Part shown: one piece after another, positions 21,048-29,681 of the stretch
How positions within the stretch are numbered: the first letter of the stretch is position 1
Layout of the letters: each line of letters begins with the position of its first letter
Origin: Streptomyces wedmorensis
Lineage (GTDB): Bacteria > Actinomycetota > Actinomycetes > Streptomycetales > Streptomycetaceae
NCBI RefSeq assembly: GCF_000716445.1
Contig: NZ_JNWK01000085.1
Span: forward strand, 1-55,514
DNA length: 55,514 nt
Direction of reading: 5' to 3'
Program-made: the position numbers and the translations under genes
The notes under the pieces: generated by a model
Database searches by the model: none
What the model was told of the DNA's origin: nothing
The model's input: the letters and a program-made list of their open reading frames with translations, nothing else

Positions 21048-21274
21048 AACCGGCCGGTGACCAGGGCGCGGGCCGCCGTGCTAGGGCGGTAGCCGAGCGC
21101 CTGCATGTCGGAGAGCGCCTTCTCGCGGGTGGCGGAGTCGACGTTCTCCCGGTTGTTCGCCACCCGGGACACCGCCTGCGAGGAGACGCCCGTCATCGTG
21201 GCGACGTCAGCCAGGGGCGGCCACTGGCTGGCCAGCCGGGAGCGGGGTGACCGTGCTCTGTTGCCCGTCGCCAT
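21017..21274 (-). pseudogene. LacI-family regulator, truncated after the hinge
   Basis: From the ATG at 21274 (GGAGAG upstream) the protein reads LADVATMTGVSSQAVSRVAN and then the hinge ALGYRPSTAARALVTGRFGAL. It then hits a stop at about residue 85. The DNA-binding half is intact but the sugar-binding and dimerisation domain is gone, replaced by an IS3 scrap. The neighbours, a sugar-binding lipoprotein and GH30 enzyme, are typical LacI-controlled genes. If made, the fragment would probably not bind operators stably. Confidence 0.78.
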
Positions 21275-21283
21275 ACAGGTCAC

Positions 21284-21645
21284 TCTCCGTCAGGAGAGTT
21301 CAAGACCCGCCCACGCGAAGGGCCCTCCGCATCCCGGTGTAAACATACCGACCGGTCGTCCTTCGGTGGATCTTGCCCGAAACCTTGACAGTCATTCGCA
21401 TCCTTCCCAAGCTCTCGTCCCAAGCGCTCGCGTTAACGCAAACACGAGAAGGTGACACCTACTCGTAACGCAGCGGACACTTTCCGGCGGTGACTCCGGA
21501 TCCCGTCCGGCGGTCGCTCTCTGTTCAGCATGCGCCCCGTCGGGGCGCTCCCTCCAATGGACATCTCCGTACCGGAGGTGCGCCTACGCCTGTCCCATCC
21601 GCCCCACCAGACACTTCATCCCCTCAAACCACGAGGTACGCGATC
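21284..21645. promoter_or_regulatory. Promoter/operator region before the GH30 locus
   Basis: The region holds TTGACA at 21385-21390, a possible -35 element. A palindrome GCGTTAACGC at 21430-21439 is a good LacI-family operator candidate. No gene is seen in it. Confidence 0.45.
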
Positions 21646-21786
21646 ATGCGACGCACGTCCTCGGGGACGGCCGCCCTGCTCACCGCGCTCGATGCCGTTC
21701 CCCTGTGCCCCCTCGGCGCCGCCGTCATCCAGTGGAGCTGCGACAACAGCGCCGCCAAGCAGAAGTGGATCCGGGCGGCCGCCTGA
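21646..21786 (+). pseudogene. Secreted ricin-lectin protein relic
   Basis: A 46-codon frame begins MRRTSSGTAALLTALDAVPL like a signal peptide and jumps to GAAVIQWSCDNSAAKQKW, a ricin-type lectin repeat (VIQ...C....NQ.W). The catalytic or main domain that should lie between is absent. It is probably the two ends of an older secreted enzyme joined by deletion. Confidence 0.6.
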
Positions 21787-21929
21787 CCGCCGTCCGGACC
21801 CCACCGGGCGGGCCCCGCCTCCCTGTCGGGACCCGCCGCACACGACTGCTCGGGCCGGCACCGCCCGGCCGCACATGCCCCTTCACCGCGCCCCTCTCGG
21901 CGATGAACGACCGACTCAGGAGATCGACG

Positions 21930-24350
21930 ATGCCCTCCGACCGTGAACGAACCCCGAACCGCGCGCGCCGAAGAGCCGCGCTCGTCGGCGCCGCCGCCGT
22001 GGCCGCGCTCGTCGCGACCGGCCTGACGCCCGTGACCTCCGTGGCGACGGAAAGCACCGGGCAGGCGGTGACCGTCCGCCCCGACCCGAGCTACCAGCAG
22101 CAGCCGTTCGAGGGCTGGGGCACGGCGCTCGCCTGGTTCGCCAACGTGACCGGCGGCTGGCCGGACGCCCAGCGCAACGCGCTCGCCGACGCCCTCTACG
22201 GCGCGGACGGCCTCGGCTTCAACATCGCCCGCTACAACATCGGCGGTGGCGACAGCCCCGAGACCACCCCCTACATGCGGGCCGGCGCCGCCGTCCCGGG
22301 CTGGTGGAACCGCCCGGGGGCGGAGTCTCCCGACTGGTGGGACCCGAGCAACCCCACGCACTGGAACCCGAACGCCGACGCCAACCAGCGCTGGTGGCTC
22401 ACCGCCGCCAAGGCGCGCGGCGCCGACACGTTCGAGGCGTTCTCCAACTCCGCCCCGTACTTCATGACCAACAGCGGTCTCGTCTCGGGCAACTGGAACG
22501 CCTGGCAGGACAACCTCCGGTCCGACCAGTACGAGCGGTTCGCCGCCTACCTGTCGGGCGCCATGAAGCGCGCGCAGGACGCCACCGGTGTCACCTTCGA
22601 CACCCTTTCCCCCATCAACGAACCCAGCACCAACTACTGGGGTGCGGGCGGCCGGCAGGAAGGCTCCCACTGGAGTACTGCCTCCCAGGCCAACATGATC
22701 ACCACCATGCGGGCCAAGCTGAACGCCGACGGGATCACCACGCCCATCGCCGCCATGGACGAGACCAACCCGAACCTCTTCCGCACCAACTGGGAGGCCT
22801 ACAGCACCGCGGCCAAGGCCGCGGTCGGCAAGCTCAACACCCACACGTACAGCACCGGCGGCCGTACCGGTGCCCGTGACATCGCCAAGGGGACGGCCAA
22901 GCCGCTGTGGATGTCCGAGGTGGACCTCGGCGGCAGCGTCGGGCAGAGCTTCACCGACATGAGCCCCGCCCTCGACCTCACCCAGCGCGTCAACGAGGAC
23001 TTCCGCGAGCTGGAGCCCAGCGCGTGGGTGCTGTGGCAGGCCGTCGAGGACTACGAGAACATGACGCCGGGCCGTGAGAACTCCAACTGGGGCCTCATCC
23101 AGACCGACTTCACCCCCGCCGACGCGGCCACCGAGCCGATCCGCAAGAACAAGAAGTACTGGGCGTTGGCGAACTACACCAAGTTCGTCCGTCCGGGCGC
23201 CCGCGTGATCAACACCGACAACGCCGACACCTTCGCCGCCTTGCGGCCGGCCGGTCAGGGCGCGGTCGTCGTCCACACCAACCCCACCAACGAGCCCCAG
23301 CGGCTCACCCTGAACCTCTCCGGGTTCCAGACCGTGGGCACCGGGGCCGTCGAGCGCTACACCACCGACGGCACCAAGAACCTCCAGCGCGAGAGCGACC
23401 TGACCCCCGCGGGCAAGACGCTCACCGCCACCGTGGGCGCGGGCTCCGTCACCACCTTCGTCCTGCCCTCCGCGACCGGCGTGAACGCCTCCGACACCAC
23501 GGCTCCCACCGGCGCCGCGCGGCAGCTGCTCAACGACAACAGCGGCAAGGCCCTCGCCGTCGCCACGAGCGGCGGCCAGAGCACGCTGGTCCAGCGCAAC
23601 TCCAGCCCGACCACCACCTCGCAGCAGTGGACGTTCACCAAGCTCGCCTCGACCGACTGGGGCAACACCGCGGCCTACCGCATCACGAGCGTCGCCAACG
23701 GCAAGGCGCTCGCCGCCCAGGGCGACTCCCTCGCCCTGGTGGACGCGGGCACCTCCGCCGAACAGAAGTGGATGCTCTCCACCACCGGTGAGGGGCACTA
23801 CACCCTGGTCAACAGCGCCAGCGGCAAACTCCTCGACGTCAGCGGACAGTCCACGAGCGACGGCGCGCCCGTCGGCGTCTACCGTCCGACGACCGGGTCC
23901 AACCAGTCCTGGACCTTCCGCTCCGTCGCCGCCGACACCTGGGTCCCGCTGCGCATGCGGCACAGCGGCAAGTGCCTGGACGTGACCGGAGCCTCCACCA
24001 CGGACGGGGCCCAGGTCATCCAGTACACCTGCGGTACCGGCACCAACCAGCAGTGGTCCCTGCGCCCTGTGGGCGGTGGCTACGTCAACGTCGTCGCCCG
24101 GCACAGCGGCAAGTGCCTCGACGTGACCGGTGCCTCCACCGCCGACGGCGCGATCGCCTTCCAGTACACCTGCGGCGGCGGCGCCAACCAGCAGTGGGCG
24201 GTGCACAGGTCGGCCGACGGGTTCATCACCCTGCTGGCCCGCCACAGCGGCAAGTGCCTGGACGTGAGCGGCGTCTCCACGGCGAACGGCGCCGAGGTCA
24301 TCCAGTACACCTGCGGCACGGGCGCCAACCAGCAGCTCACCACCTCCTGA
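21930..24350 (+). CDS. Secreted GH30-family glycoside hydrolase with ricin-type lectin repeats
   Basis: This 806-residue exported enzyme probably cleaves a beta-linked galactan or related polysaccharide. A basic N-terminus (RARRRAALVGAAAVAALVATG) gives the signal peptide. The GH30-like catalytic domain spans about residues 45-500, with acid/base Glu231 in PINEPSTNYWG and nucleophile Glu330 in LWMSEVDLGG. The rest carries ricin-B repeats with QxW motifs. The last three are nearly identical 47-residue units (RHSGKCLDVTGAS ... QYTCG ... NQQW). The ATG at 21930 has AGGAGA upstream. The LacI operator-like site at 21430 suggests sugar control. GH30 subfamily (endo-beta-1,6-galactanase is my best guess) needs comparison. 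Confidence 0.9.
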   Translation: MPSDRERTPNRARRRAALVGAAAVAALVATGLTPVTSVATESTGQAVTVRPDPSYQQQPFEGWGTALAWFANVTGGWPDAQRNALADALYGADGLGFNIARYNIGGGDSPETTPYMRAGAAVPGWWNRPGAESPDWWDPSNPTHWNPNADANQRWWLTAAKARGADTFEAFSNSAPYFMTNSGLVSGNWNAWQDNLRSDQYERFAAYLSGAMKRAQDATGVTFDTLSPINEPSTNYWGAGGRQEGSHWSTASQANMITTMRAKLNADGITTPIAAMDETNPNLFRTNWEAYSTAAKAAVGKLNTHTYSTGGRTGARDIAKGTAKPLWMSEVDLGGSVGQSFTDMSPALDLTQRVNEDFRELEPSAWVLWQAVEDYENMTPGRENSNWGLIQTDFTPADAATEPIRKNKKYWALANYTKFVRPGARVINTDNADTFAALRPAGQGAVVVHTNPTNEPQRLTLNLSGFQTVGTGAVERYTTDGTKNLQRESDLTPAGKTLTATVGAGSVTTFVLPSATGVNASDTTAPTGAARQLLNDNSGKALAVATSGGQSTLVQRNSSPTTTSQQWTFTKLASTDWGNTAAYRITSVANGKALAAQGDSLALVDAGTSAEQKWMLSTTGEGHYTLVNSASGKLLDVSGQSTSDGAPVGVYRPTTGSNQSWTFRSVAADTWVPLRMRHSGKCLDVTGASTTDGAQVIQYTCGTGTNQQWSLRPVGGGYVNVVARHSGKCLDVTGASTADGAIAFQYTCGGGANQQWAVHRSADGFITLLARHSGKCLDVSGVSTANGAEVIQYTCGTGANQQLTTS

Positions 24351-24356
24351 CACCTT

Positions 24357-24394
24357 GGGCTGGTCCGGAAGCCGGATGGCTTCCGGACCAGCCC
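24357..24394 (+). terminator. Long perfect hairpin after the GH30 gene
   Basis: A 17-bp perfect stem starting GGGCTGGTCCGGAAGCC with a GGAT loop, six bases after the stop codon. Confidence 0.88.
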
Positions 24395-24539
24395 TCCGGT
24401 GTCTTCGGCGGGCTGTACGGCGACCGGCTCGCGCACGGCGGAGGATGAAGGGACGGGCAGCAGGTGGTGACACTCCAACGGCGTGCGCCGAATCCTTGCC
24501 CGCGAGCCTGGACGATCGTGCCGATGCGACGGGTGGAGC

Positions 24540-25075
24540 ATCTGGCTCGCCGGAGCGGTCGCCATGACTTCACCTGGGCGAAGGCACGTTCGCCCGGAGC
24601 TCGCGGTCGGGCGTGGTCGCGGCCCGGTGTCGCGCGGGAGAACCACAGCGGTGTGCCGTCGGGCCGGGCGATGACCTGCACGTTCATGCCGTGCTTGCGG
24701 TGCTTGCGGTGCTTCATCGAGTAGTACGGCTCGTCGGCGGCGACGCGGTCGATGGGGATCAGGGTGCCGTCGACGATGACGTGGTCGCCCTCACCGAGGC
24801 CGGTCAGCGCCTCGTGGAGACCGGGCGCCCAGCCGGCCAGAACGTCCAAGGTCTCGTCGACGTACCGCCAGGCGGTGGCCTGGGACATACCGAAACCTGC
24901 TCCGAGCCGGGAGAACGTCTCGTTCTTCCGCAGGTGCACCAGGGTGAGCAGTGCCTGCTGGAAGCAGCCGAGCTTGCGCCAGCGGGTGTCGCGGTCCTGT
25001 CGGTGCTCGTGCAGCAGCCAGGCGACATGCTCGACGAGCTCGTGCGGGACGTCGAGCGTGGCAGGATACGGAAAC
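24540..25075 (-). pseudogene. IS5-family transposase with internal deletion
   Basis: The minus strand reads YPATLDVPHELVEHVAWLLH through LLTLVHLRKNETFSRLGAGF, HVIVDGTLIPIDRV and HGMNVQVIARPDGTPLWFS. It then jumps from RATPG straight to RDHARPRAPGERAFAQVKSW. About 55 residues that should carry the second catalytic Asp are missing in frame. No ATG or GTG stands at the expected start, and the end departs from the family after IGTIVQA. No terminal repeats are evident. Confidence 0.8.
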
Positions 25076-25204
25076 CTTCAGGGCCCCTTCGGTCGCCGGT
25101 GTGTTGAGTGGAATCACCACGCCGACGACGAGGGGCCCTGCCTCGTCACCGCACCCGCCGAACAGCCCATTTCACCCTCCCGCACAAGATGAAAGTGGCT
25201 CAGT

Positions 25205-25751
25205 GAGGAAGTGGACCCGGCCTGCGTTCCGAACCCGACACAGATTGCTCGCCTGTTGACCGCTGTTGGCGAACAACGGGGACGTGGTCCGCACCTTGAG
25301 GCGTTTTCGGCCGCATGTACTACGCGGCCATGCGTCCGGCGGAGGTCATCCACCTGCAGATCTCGCGGTGCCATCTGCAGGAGAGCGGCTGGGGCATGCT
25401 CAACCTGAGCGGAGGGTTCGTCACGGCCGGCAAGGAGTGGACGGACGATGGCTCGGTCCACGAAGTGCACTCCTTGAGGCGGCGAGCCGTCAAGGCCACG
25501 CGTCCCGTGCCGATACCGCCGTCGTTCGTGTACACACTGCGAAATCACATCGATCGCTTCGGCGTGGCGCCCGATGGTCGAGTGTTTCGCAATGCGGCCG
25601 GCGGCACGTTGATGCGGTGGCCTATGGCAAGACGTGGGAGCGGGCCCGTGAGAAGGTCCTGGACGGTCTTCAGGAGCGTTCCAACCGGCTCATCGAGGAG
25701 TCGATGCAGGAGTGGAGTCGGCGCAGCGAGGACAACAGTCCCAAGGGCTGA
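25205..25751 (+). pseudogene. Tyrosine recombinase (integrase) relic B
   Basis: Three frames together give an integrase. They are VPNPTQIARLLTAVGEQRGR (from 25211); YYAAMRPAEVIHLQISRC through GWTDDGS-like and VPIPPSFVYTLRNHIDRFG (25315-25610); and VAAYGKTWERAREKVLDGLQ with ERSNRLIEESMQEWS to the stop at 25751. The catalytic Arg of the AAMRP box is present. The HxxR/Tyr segment between KVL and DGLQ is deleted, about 65 residues. It complements relic A, which keeps exactly the LRHA segment. An attachment-like repeat follows at once. Confidence 0.82.
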
Positions 25752-25757
25752 GCCGCG

Positions 25758-26063
25758 ATCTGGCCCGTGTATGGCCCGGACCTGCTGGCCGGGAGCGGGA
25801 TCCGGGTGGGATGAACCGGGAGTTCCGACGCAAGTCGGCTGCTGCGATGGATGAGATCACAGAGAGGCGCCTGATAGGCAAAAGCCCAGGTCAAGCGCTT
25901 CTTTTCGTGCCTCTAGGAGAAGCCGGGCTTCTTCGGTGAGTACGACACCGGGAGGTTCTTCGTCTGCTGGTGGTGCAGCAGTCGCGTCCATGCTCATCAG
26001 CGAGAATGGTGCAGCCGGCGGTTCGGATGAAGGGGCTGGTCCGGGAATGGTCCGGATCTTGGC
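25758..26063. repeat. Attachment-site-like direct repeat, copy B
   Basis: Seven bases after the integrase relic come two GGCCCG boxes (25758-25784). A 76-base block follows at 25784-25859, matching 42112-42187 at 73 of 76 positions. Then come a degenerate hairpin, GCCGGGCTTCTTCGGTGAGTA at 25922, GGTTCTTCGTCTGCTGG, and a distal box pair GGTCCGGGAATGGTCCGGA (26038-26056). The minus strand would encode SYSPKKPGFS plus stop. Confidence 0.75.
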
Positions 26064-26398
26064 GCGATCACCGGTCTCTTCGGATTCCCGCGGGACGGGA
26101 GCGTGCCACCTGCGGGATCATTCGTGCCTGGTGACCGGGCAGGAGGCAGACGGAGACACCGGAGTACACAAGTACGCATCGGGGGGCGGTTGGCAGGGTT
26201 CGGCGGACGCCGGTGCACGCTCGGTGCACGCCCGGTGCACAACGCGTGATGCGCGTGCCCTTCACGAGCCTCCGGGGAGCCCCGTGCGCCCTACCGGTGC
26301 CCACGGGGCGACGGAAAGGATGAGCGCACCGCACATGAACCAGGTGATCCGCACCCCTGTCCTCGGCCAGGTGGACATGCGGGCGGAAGGAGTTCACG
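26064..26398. promoter_or_regulatory. Upstream region of the furan operon
   Basis: About 335 bases with no supported gene. It carries three 11-bp direct repeats at 26211-26243 and presumably the operon promoter. Confidence 0.5.
26211..26243. promoter_or_regulatory. Three tandem 11-bp repeats (CGGTGCAC), SARP-like
   Basis: CGGTGCAC occurs at 26211, 26222 and 26233, each 11 bases apart, one helical turn. SARP/AfsR activators of streptomycete secondary metabolism bind heptamer repeats at this spacing near the -35 region. The unit here differs from the common TCGAGC-type heptamers, and no SARP gene is in the window. Confidence 0.45.
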
Positions 26399-27154
26399 GT
26401 GTTGCTTCTCATCTCCCCGGACGGTGTCGAGGAAGCCCTCGACTGTGCGAAGGCCGCGGAACACCTCGACATCGTCGATGTCAAGAAGCCCGACGAGGGC
26501 TCGCTGGGCGCCAACTTCCCCTGGGTCATCCGGGAGATCCGCGACGCGGTGCCGGCGGACAAGCCGGTGTCCGCGACCGTGGGGGACGTGCCGTACAAAC
26601 CTGGCACGGTGGCGCAAGCCGCGCTCGGCGCGGTCGTCTCCGGCGCCACGTACATCAAGGTCGGCCTGTACGGATGCACGACTCCCGAGCAGGGGGTCGA
26701 GGTCATGAGGGCGGTCGTCCGCGCGGTGAAGGACCACCGACCCGAAGCGCTCGTCGTCGCCTCGGGCTACGCCGACGCCCACCGCATCGGCTGCGTCAAC
26801 CCGCTCGCCCTGCCCGACATCGCCGCCCGCGCCGGTGCCGACGCGGCCATGCTGGACACCGCCATCAAGGACGGCACGCGGCTCTTCGACCACGTCCCGC
26901 CCGACGCCTGCGCCGAGTTCGTCCGGCGCGCCCACGCCTCCGGCCTGCTCGCCGCCCTCGCGGGCAGCGTCAAGCAGGCCGATCTCGGTCCGCTGACCCG
27001 CATCGGCACGGACATCGTGGGCGTGCGGGGAGCGGTCTGCGCGGGCGGGGACCGCAATGCCGGGAGGATCCAGCCGCACCTGGTCGCCGCCTTCCGGGCG
27101 GAGATGGACCGGCAGGCCCGGGAACACGCTGTCGGCACCTCGGCCGTGAACTGA
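26399..27154 (+). CDS. mfnB: (5-Formylfuran-3-yl)methyl phosphate synthase (MfnB-like)
   Basis: The family condenses two glyceraldehyde-3-phosphates into 4-(hydroxymethyl)-2-furaldehyde phosphate, the furan precursor of methanofuran in archaea. The 251-residue protein is a single TIM barrel. Key segments include [17 protein letters not shown] (Schiff-base lysine region at 29-30), [12 protein letters not shown], and [16 protein letters not shown]. These lysines match the catalytic positions described for archaeal MfnB. The GTG at 26399 has GGAAGGAG upstream. It heads a coupled operon with two oxidoreductases and a methyltransferase, so the furan aldehyde is probably oxidised, reduced or methylated further. 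The assignment to the family is firm; the final product is unknown. Confidence 0.9.
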   Translation: MLLLISPDGVEEALDCAKAAEHLDIVDVKKPDEGSLGANFPWVIREIRDAVPADKPVSATVGDVPYKPGTVAQAALGAVVSGATYIKVGLYGCTTPEQGVEVMRAVVRAVKDHRPEALVVASGYADAHRIGCVNPLALPDIAARAGADAAMLDTAIKDGTRLFDHVPPDACAEFVRRAHASGLLAALAGSVKQADLGPLTRIGTDIVGVRGAVCAGGDRNAGRIQPHLVAAFRAEMDRQAREHAVGTSAVN

Positions 27155-27162
27155 CCACCGGG

Positions 27163-28572
27163 ATGCCGACACCGGAAGCCGGCCGCGTACCTGGGCGTCG
27201 TGCCGCACGCTTCGCCGTCCTCGACCCGGCCACCGGGAAGGCCTTCGACGAGGCCCCCGACCAGCGGCCGGACGAACTGGACGACGTGGTCGCCCGGGCC
27301 CAGCGGGCCTGGCACGTCTGGCGCACCGACCCCGCAGTCCGCACTACCGCCCTGCGCGCCGCTGCCGACGCCGTGGAAACAGCCGGCGACGACCTCGCCC
27401 GACTCCTCACACGGGAACAGGGCAAGCCCCTGGCCGAGTCGTGCGCCGAAATCGTCCGTACGGCGGCCCGGCTGCGCTACTTCGCAGACCTGGCCCCCAG
27501 GACCCGCCGGATCGACGACGGTCGACCCGTGCACAGCGAGGTCCGCTGGCGGCCCGTCGGGCCCGTCGCCGCGATCGTGCCGTGGAACTTCCCGCTCCAG
27601 CTCGCGGCGGCGAAGTTCGCGCCCGCGCTCGCGGCCGGCAACACCGTGGTCCTCAAACCGTCCCCGCACACCCCGCTCGCCACCCGGCTGCTCTGCTCCG
27701 TCCTCGCCTCCGTCCTGCCCGAGGACGTCCTGAGCGTCGTCACCGGTCGCGAACCCCTCGGTGCCCGCCTCGCCGCCCACCCCGGCATCCGTCACGTCAC
27801 CTTCACCGGCTCGGTGCCCACCGGTCGGTCCGTCGCCGAGGCCGCGTCGGCCTCGCTCGCCCGGGTCACCCTGGAACTGGGCGGCAACGACGCCGCCGTC
27901 CTCCTGGACGACGTCGACGTGGAGCGGATCGCGGACCGGCTGTTCTGGGCCGCGTTCCGCAACTGCGGGCAGGTCTGCATGGCGGTCAAACGCGTCTACG
28001 CCCCCGCCCGGCTCCACACCGAGGTCGTCGAAGCCCTCGCCCAGCGCGCGAAGGCCGTCGCGGTCGGATCCGGACTCGACCCGGACACCCGGATCGGTCC
28101 GGTCAACAACGCACCACAGCTGGCCAGGGTCGAGCAGGTCACGCGACAGGCCCTGGCAGCCGGCGCCCGGGCCGCGGCCGGCGGCCACCGACTCGACGGA
28201 GCGGGCTACTTCTTCGCTCCCACGATCCTCACCGACGTCCCACCCGACAGCCCGGTGGTGACCGAGGAACAGTTCGGACCGGTTCTGCCGGTCCTGCCGT
28301 ACCGGGACCTCCACGAGGCTGTCGACGCGGCCAACGGCACCGGCTTCGGACTGGGTGGATCCGTATGGGGCACCGATCTCGACCGGGCCGAGGCAGTGGC
28401 CGACCGGCTCGAATGCGGCACGGCCTGGATCAACCACCACGCCGAACTCTCCCTCGCCCAGCCCTTCGCGGGCGTCAAGAGCAGCGGCGTCGGTGTCGCG
28501 GGCGGACCGTGGGGCCTCTACGGCAACCTCAGGCCGTTCGTGGTGCACCGCCTGCGGGAGGAGGAAACGTGA
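27163..28572 (+). CDS. NAD(P)-dependent aldehyde dehydrogenase
   Basis: A 469-residue ALDH-superfamily enzyme. The catalytic Cys272 is in FRNCGQVCMAVKR and the general base Glu238 in TLELGGNDAA. The cofactor loop reads VPWNFPLQLAAAKFAPALA. It begins eight bases after mfnB and overlaps the next gene by four bases (GTGA), so all are probably translated together. The likely role is to oxidise the furfural-type aldehyde made by MfnB or its dephosphorylated form to a carboxylate; this is inference from context. The ribosome site is weak, consistent with coupling. Confidence 0.9.
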   Translation: MPTPEAGRVPGRRAARFAVLDPATGKAFDEAPDQRPDELDDVVARAQRAWHVWRTDPAVRTTALRAAADAVETAGDDLARLLTREQGKPLAESCAEIVRTAARLRYFADLAPRTRRIDDGRPVHSEVRWRPVGPVAAIVPWNFPLQLAAAKFAPALAAGNTVVLKPSPHTPLATRLLCSVLASVLPEDVLSVVTGREPLGARLAAHPGIRHVTFTGSVPTGRSVAEAASASLARVTLELGGNDAAVLLDDVDVERIADRLFWAAFRNCGQVCMAVKRVYAPARLHTEVVEALAQRAKAVAVGSGLDPDTRIGPVNNAPQLARVEQVTRQALAAGARAAAGGHRLDGAGYFFAPTILTDVPPDSPVVTEEQFGPVLPVLPYRDLHEAVDAANGTGFGLGGSVWGTDLDRAEAVADRLECGTAWINHHAELSLAQPFAGVKSSGVGVAGGPWGLYGNLRPFVVHRLREEET

Positions 28573-29681
28573 CGAGGAGGTTCCAGGCGGCCGTACTGCG
28601 CTCGTACGAGGACCCGTTCACGGTAGAGGAAGTGGCCCTTCGTACGGAGCCCGGCCCCAGCGAGATCCTGGTCGAGATCGCGGGAGCCGGGATGTGCCGT
28701 ACCGACCTCGCGGTACGGCGATCGGCCGGCCGCAGCCCGCTGCCCGCGGTCCTCGGCCACGAGGGATCCGGGGTCGTGGTGGCGACGGGCGGCGGCCCCG
28801 GCATCGCACTCGGCGTCGGCGACCACGTCGTGCTGAGCTTCGACTCCTGCGGACACTGCCGGAACTGCCGCGCCGCCGCCCCCGCCTACTGTGACTCCTT
28901 CGCCTCCCTCAACCTCTTCGGCGGGCGCGAGGAGGAACCACCGCGCCTCACCGACGTGGCCGGAAAAGCGTTGGCTCCCCGCTGGTTCGGCCAGTCCTCC
29001 TTCGCCGCGTACGCGCTCGTCCCGGCCCGCAACGCCGTCCGGGTCGACCCCGCCCTGCCGCTCGAACTGCTCGGGCCCCTCGGCTGCGGCTTCCTCACCG
29101 GTGCAGGCGCCGTACTGAACACCTTCGCCGCAGGACCCGGCGACACCCTCGCGGTCCTCGGCGCGGGAGCGGTGGGCCTCGCCGCCGTGATGGCGGCCAC
29201 TGCCGCCGGCGTGCGGACCGTGGCCGTCGACCGGCATCCCGAGCGGCTGGACCTGGCCGAACGGTTCGGCGCGACCCCGCTGCCCGCCGGATCGCACGGA
29301 CTGCCCGAGCGGATCCGCCGACTGACCGACGGCGGAGCCCAGTACGCCCTGGACACCACGGCCTCGGCCCCGCTCATCAACGACGCGCTCCGCGCGCTGC
29401 GCCCCACCGGCACCCTCGGCCTCGTGGCACGCCTCCACACCCCGCTACCGCTCGAACCCGGCACGCTCGACCGAGGCCGGTGCATCCGCCACATCTGCGA
29501 GGGCGACGCGGTACCCGGACTGCTGATACCCCGGCTGACCGGCCTGTGGCAGGCCGGCCGCTTCCCCTTCGACCAGCTGGTCCGCACCTACCCGTTGGCC
29601 GACATCAACGAGGCCGAACGCGACTGCGACGCCGGCCGCGTGGTCAAACCCGTCCTGCTGCCGGAAAGAAGAGACCGATGA
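28569..29681 (+). CDS. Zinc-dependent alcohol dehydrogenase, aryl-alcohol type
   Basis: A 370-residue medium-chain dehydrogenase. The catalytic zinc ligands are in GAGMCRTDLAV and LGHEGSGVV, and the structural zinc Cys cluster is CGHCRNC ... YCDSF. The Rossmann motif is VLGAGAVGLAAVMAA. The sequence resembles benzyl-alcohol/aryl-alcohol dehydrogenases of the XylB type, which suits a furfuryl alcohol/furfural pair. It starts at a GTG overlapping the upstream stop and its own stop overlaps the ATG of the methyltransferase gene. Direction of the reaction is not known. Confidence 0.9.
   Translation: MTRRFQAAVLRSYEDPFTVEEVALRTEPGPSEILVEIAGAGMCRTDLAVRRSAGRSPLPAVLGHEGSGVVVATGGGPGIALGVGDHVVLSFDSCGHCRNCRAAAPAYCDSFASLNLFGGREEEPPRLTDVAGKALAPRWFGQSSFAAYALVPARNAVRVDPALPLELLGPLGCGFLTGAGAVLNTFAAGPGDTLAVLGAGAVGLAAVMAATAAGVRTVAVDRHPERLDLAERFGATPLPAGSHGLPERIRRLTDGGAQYALDTTASAPLINDALRALRPTGTLGLVARLHTPLPLEPGTLDRGRCIRHICEGDAVPGLLIPRLTGLWQAGRFPFDQLVRTYPLADINEAERDCDAGRVVKPVLLPERRDR

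Noticed and set aside
21624..24473. A 949-codon minus-strand frame
   Set aside because: Antisense to the GH30 enzyme and without recognisable domains; codon-bias artefact.
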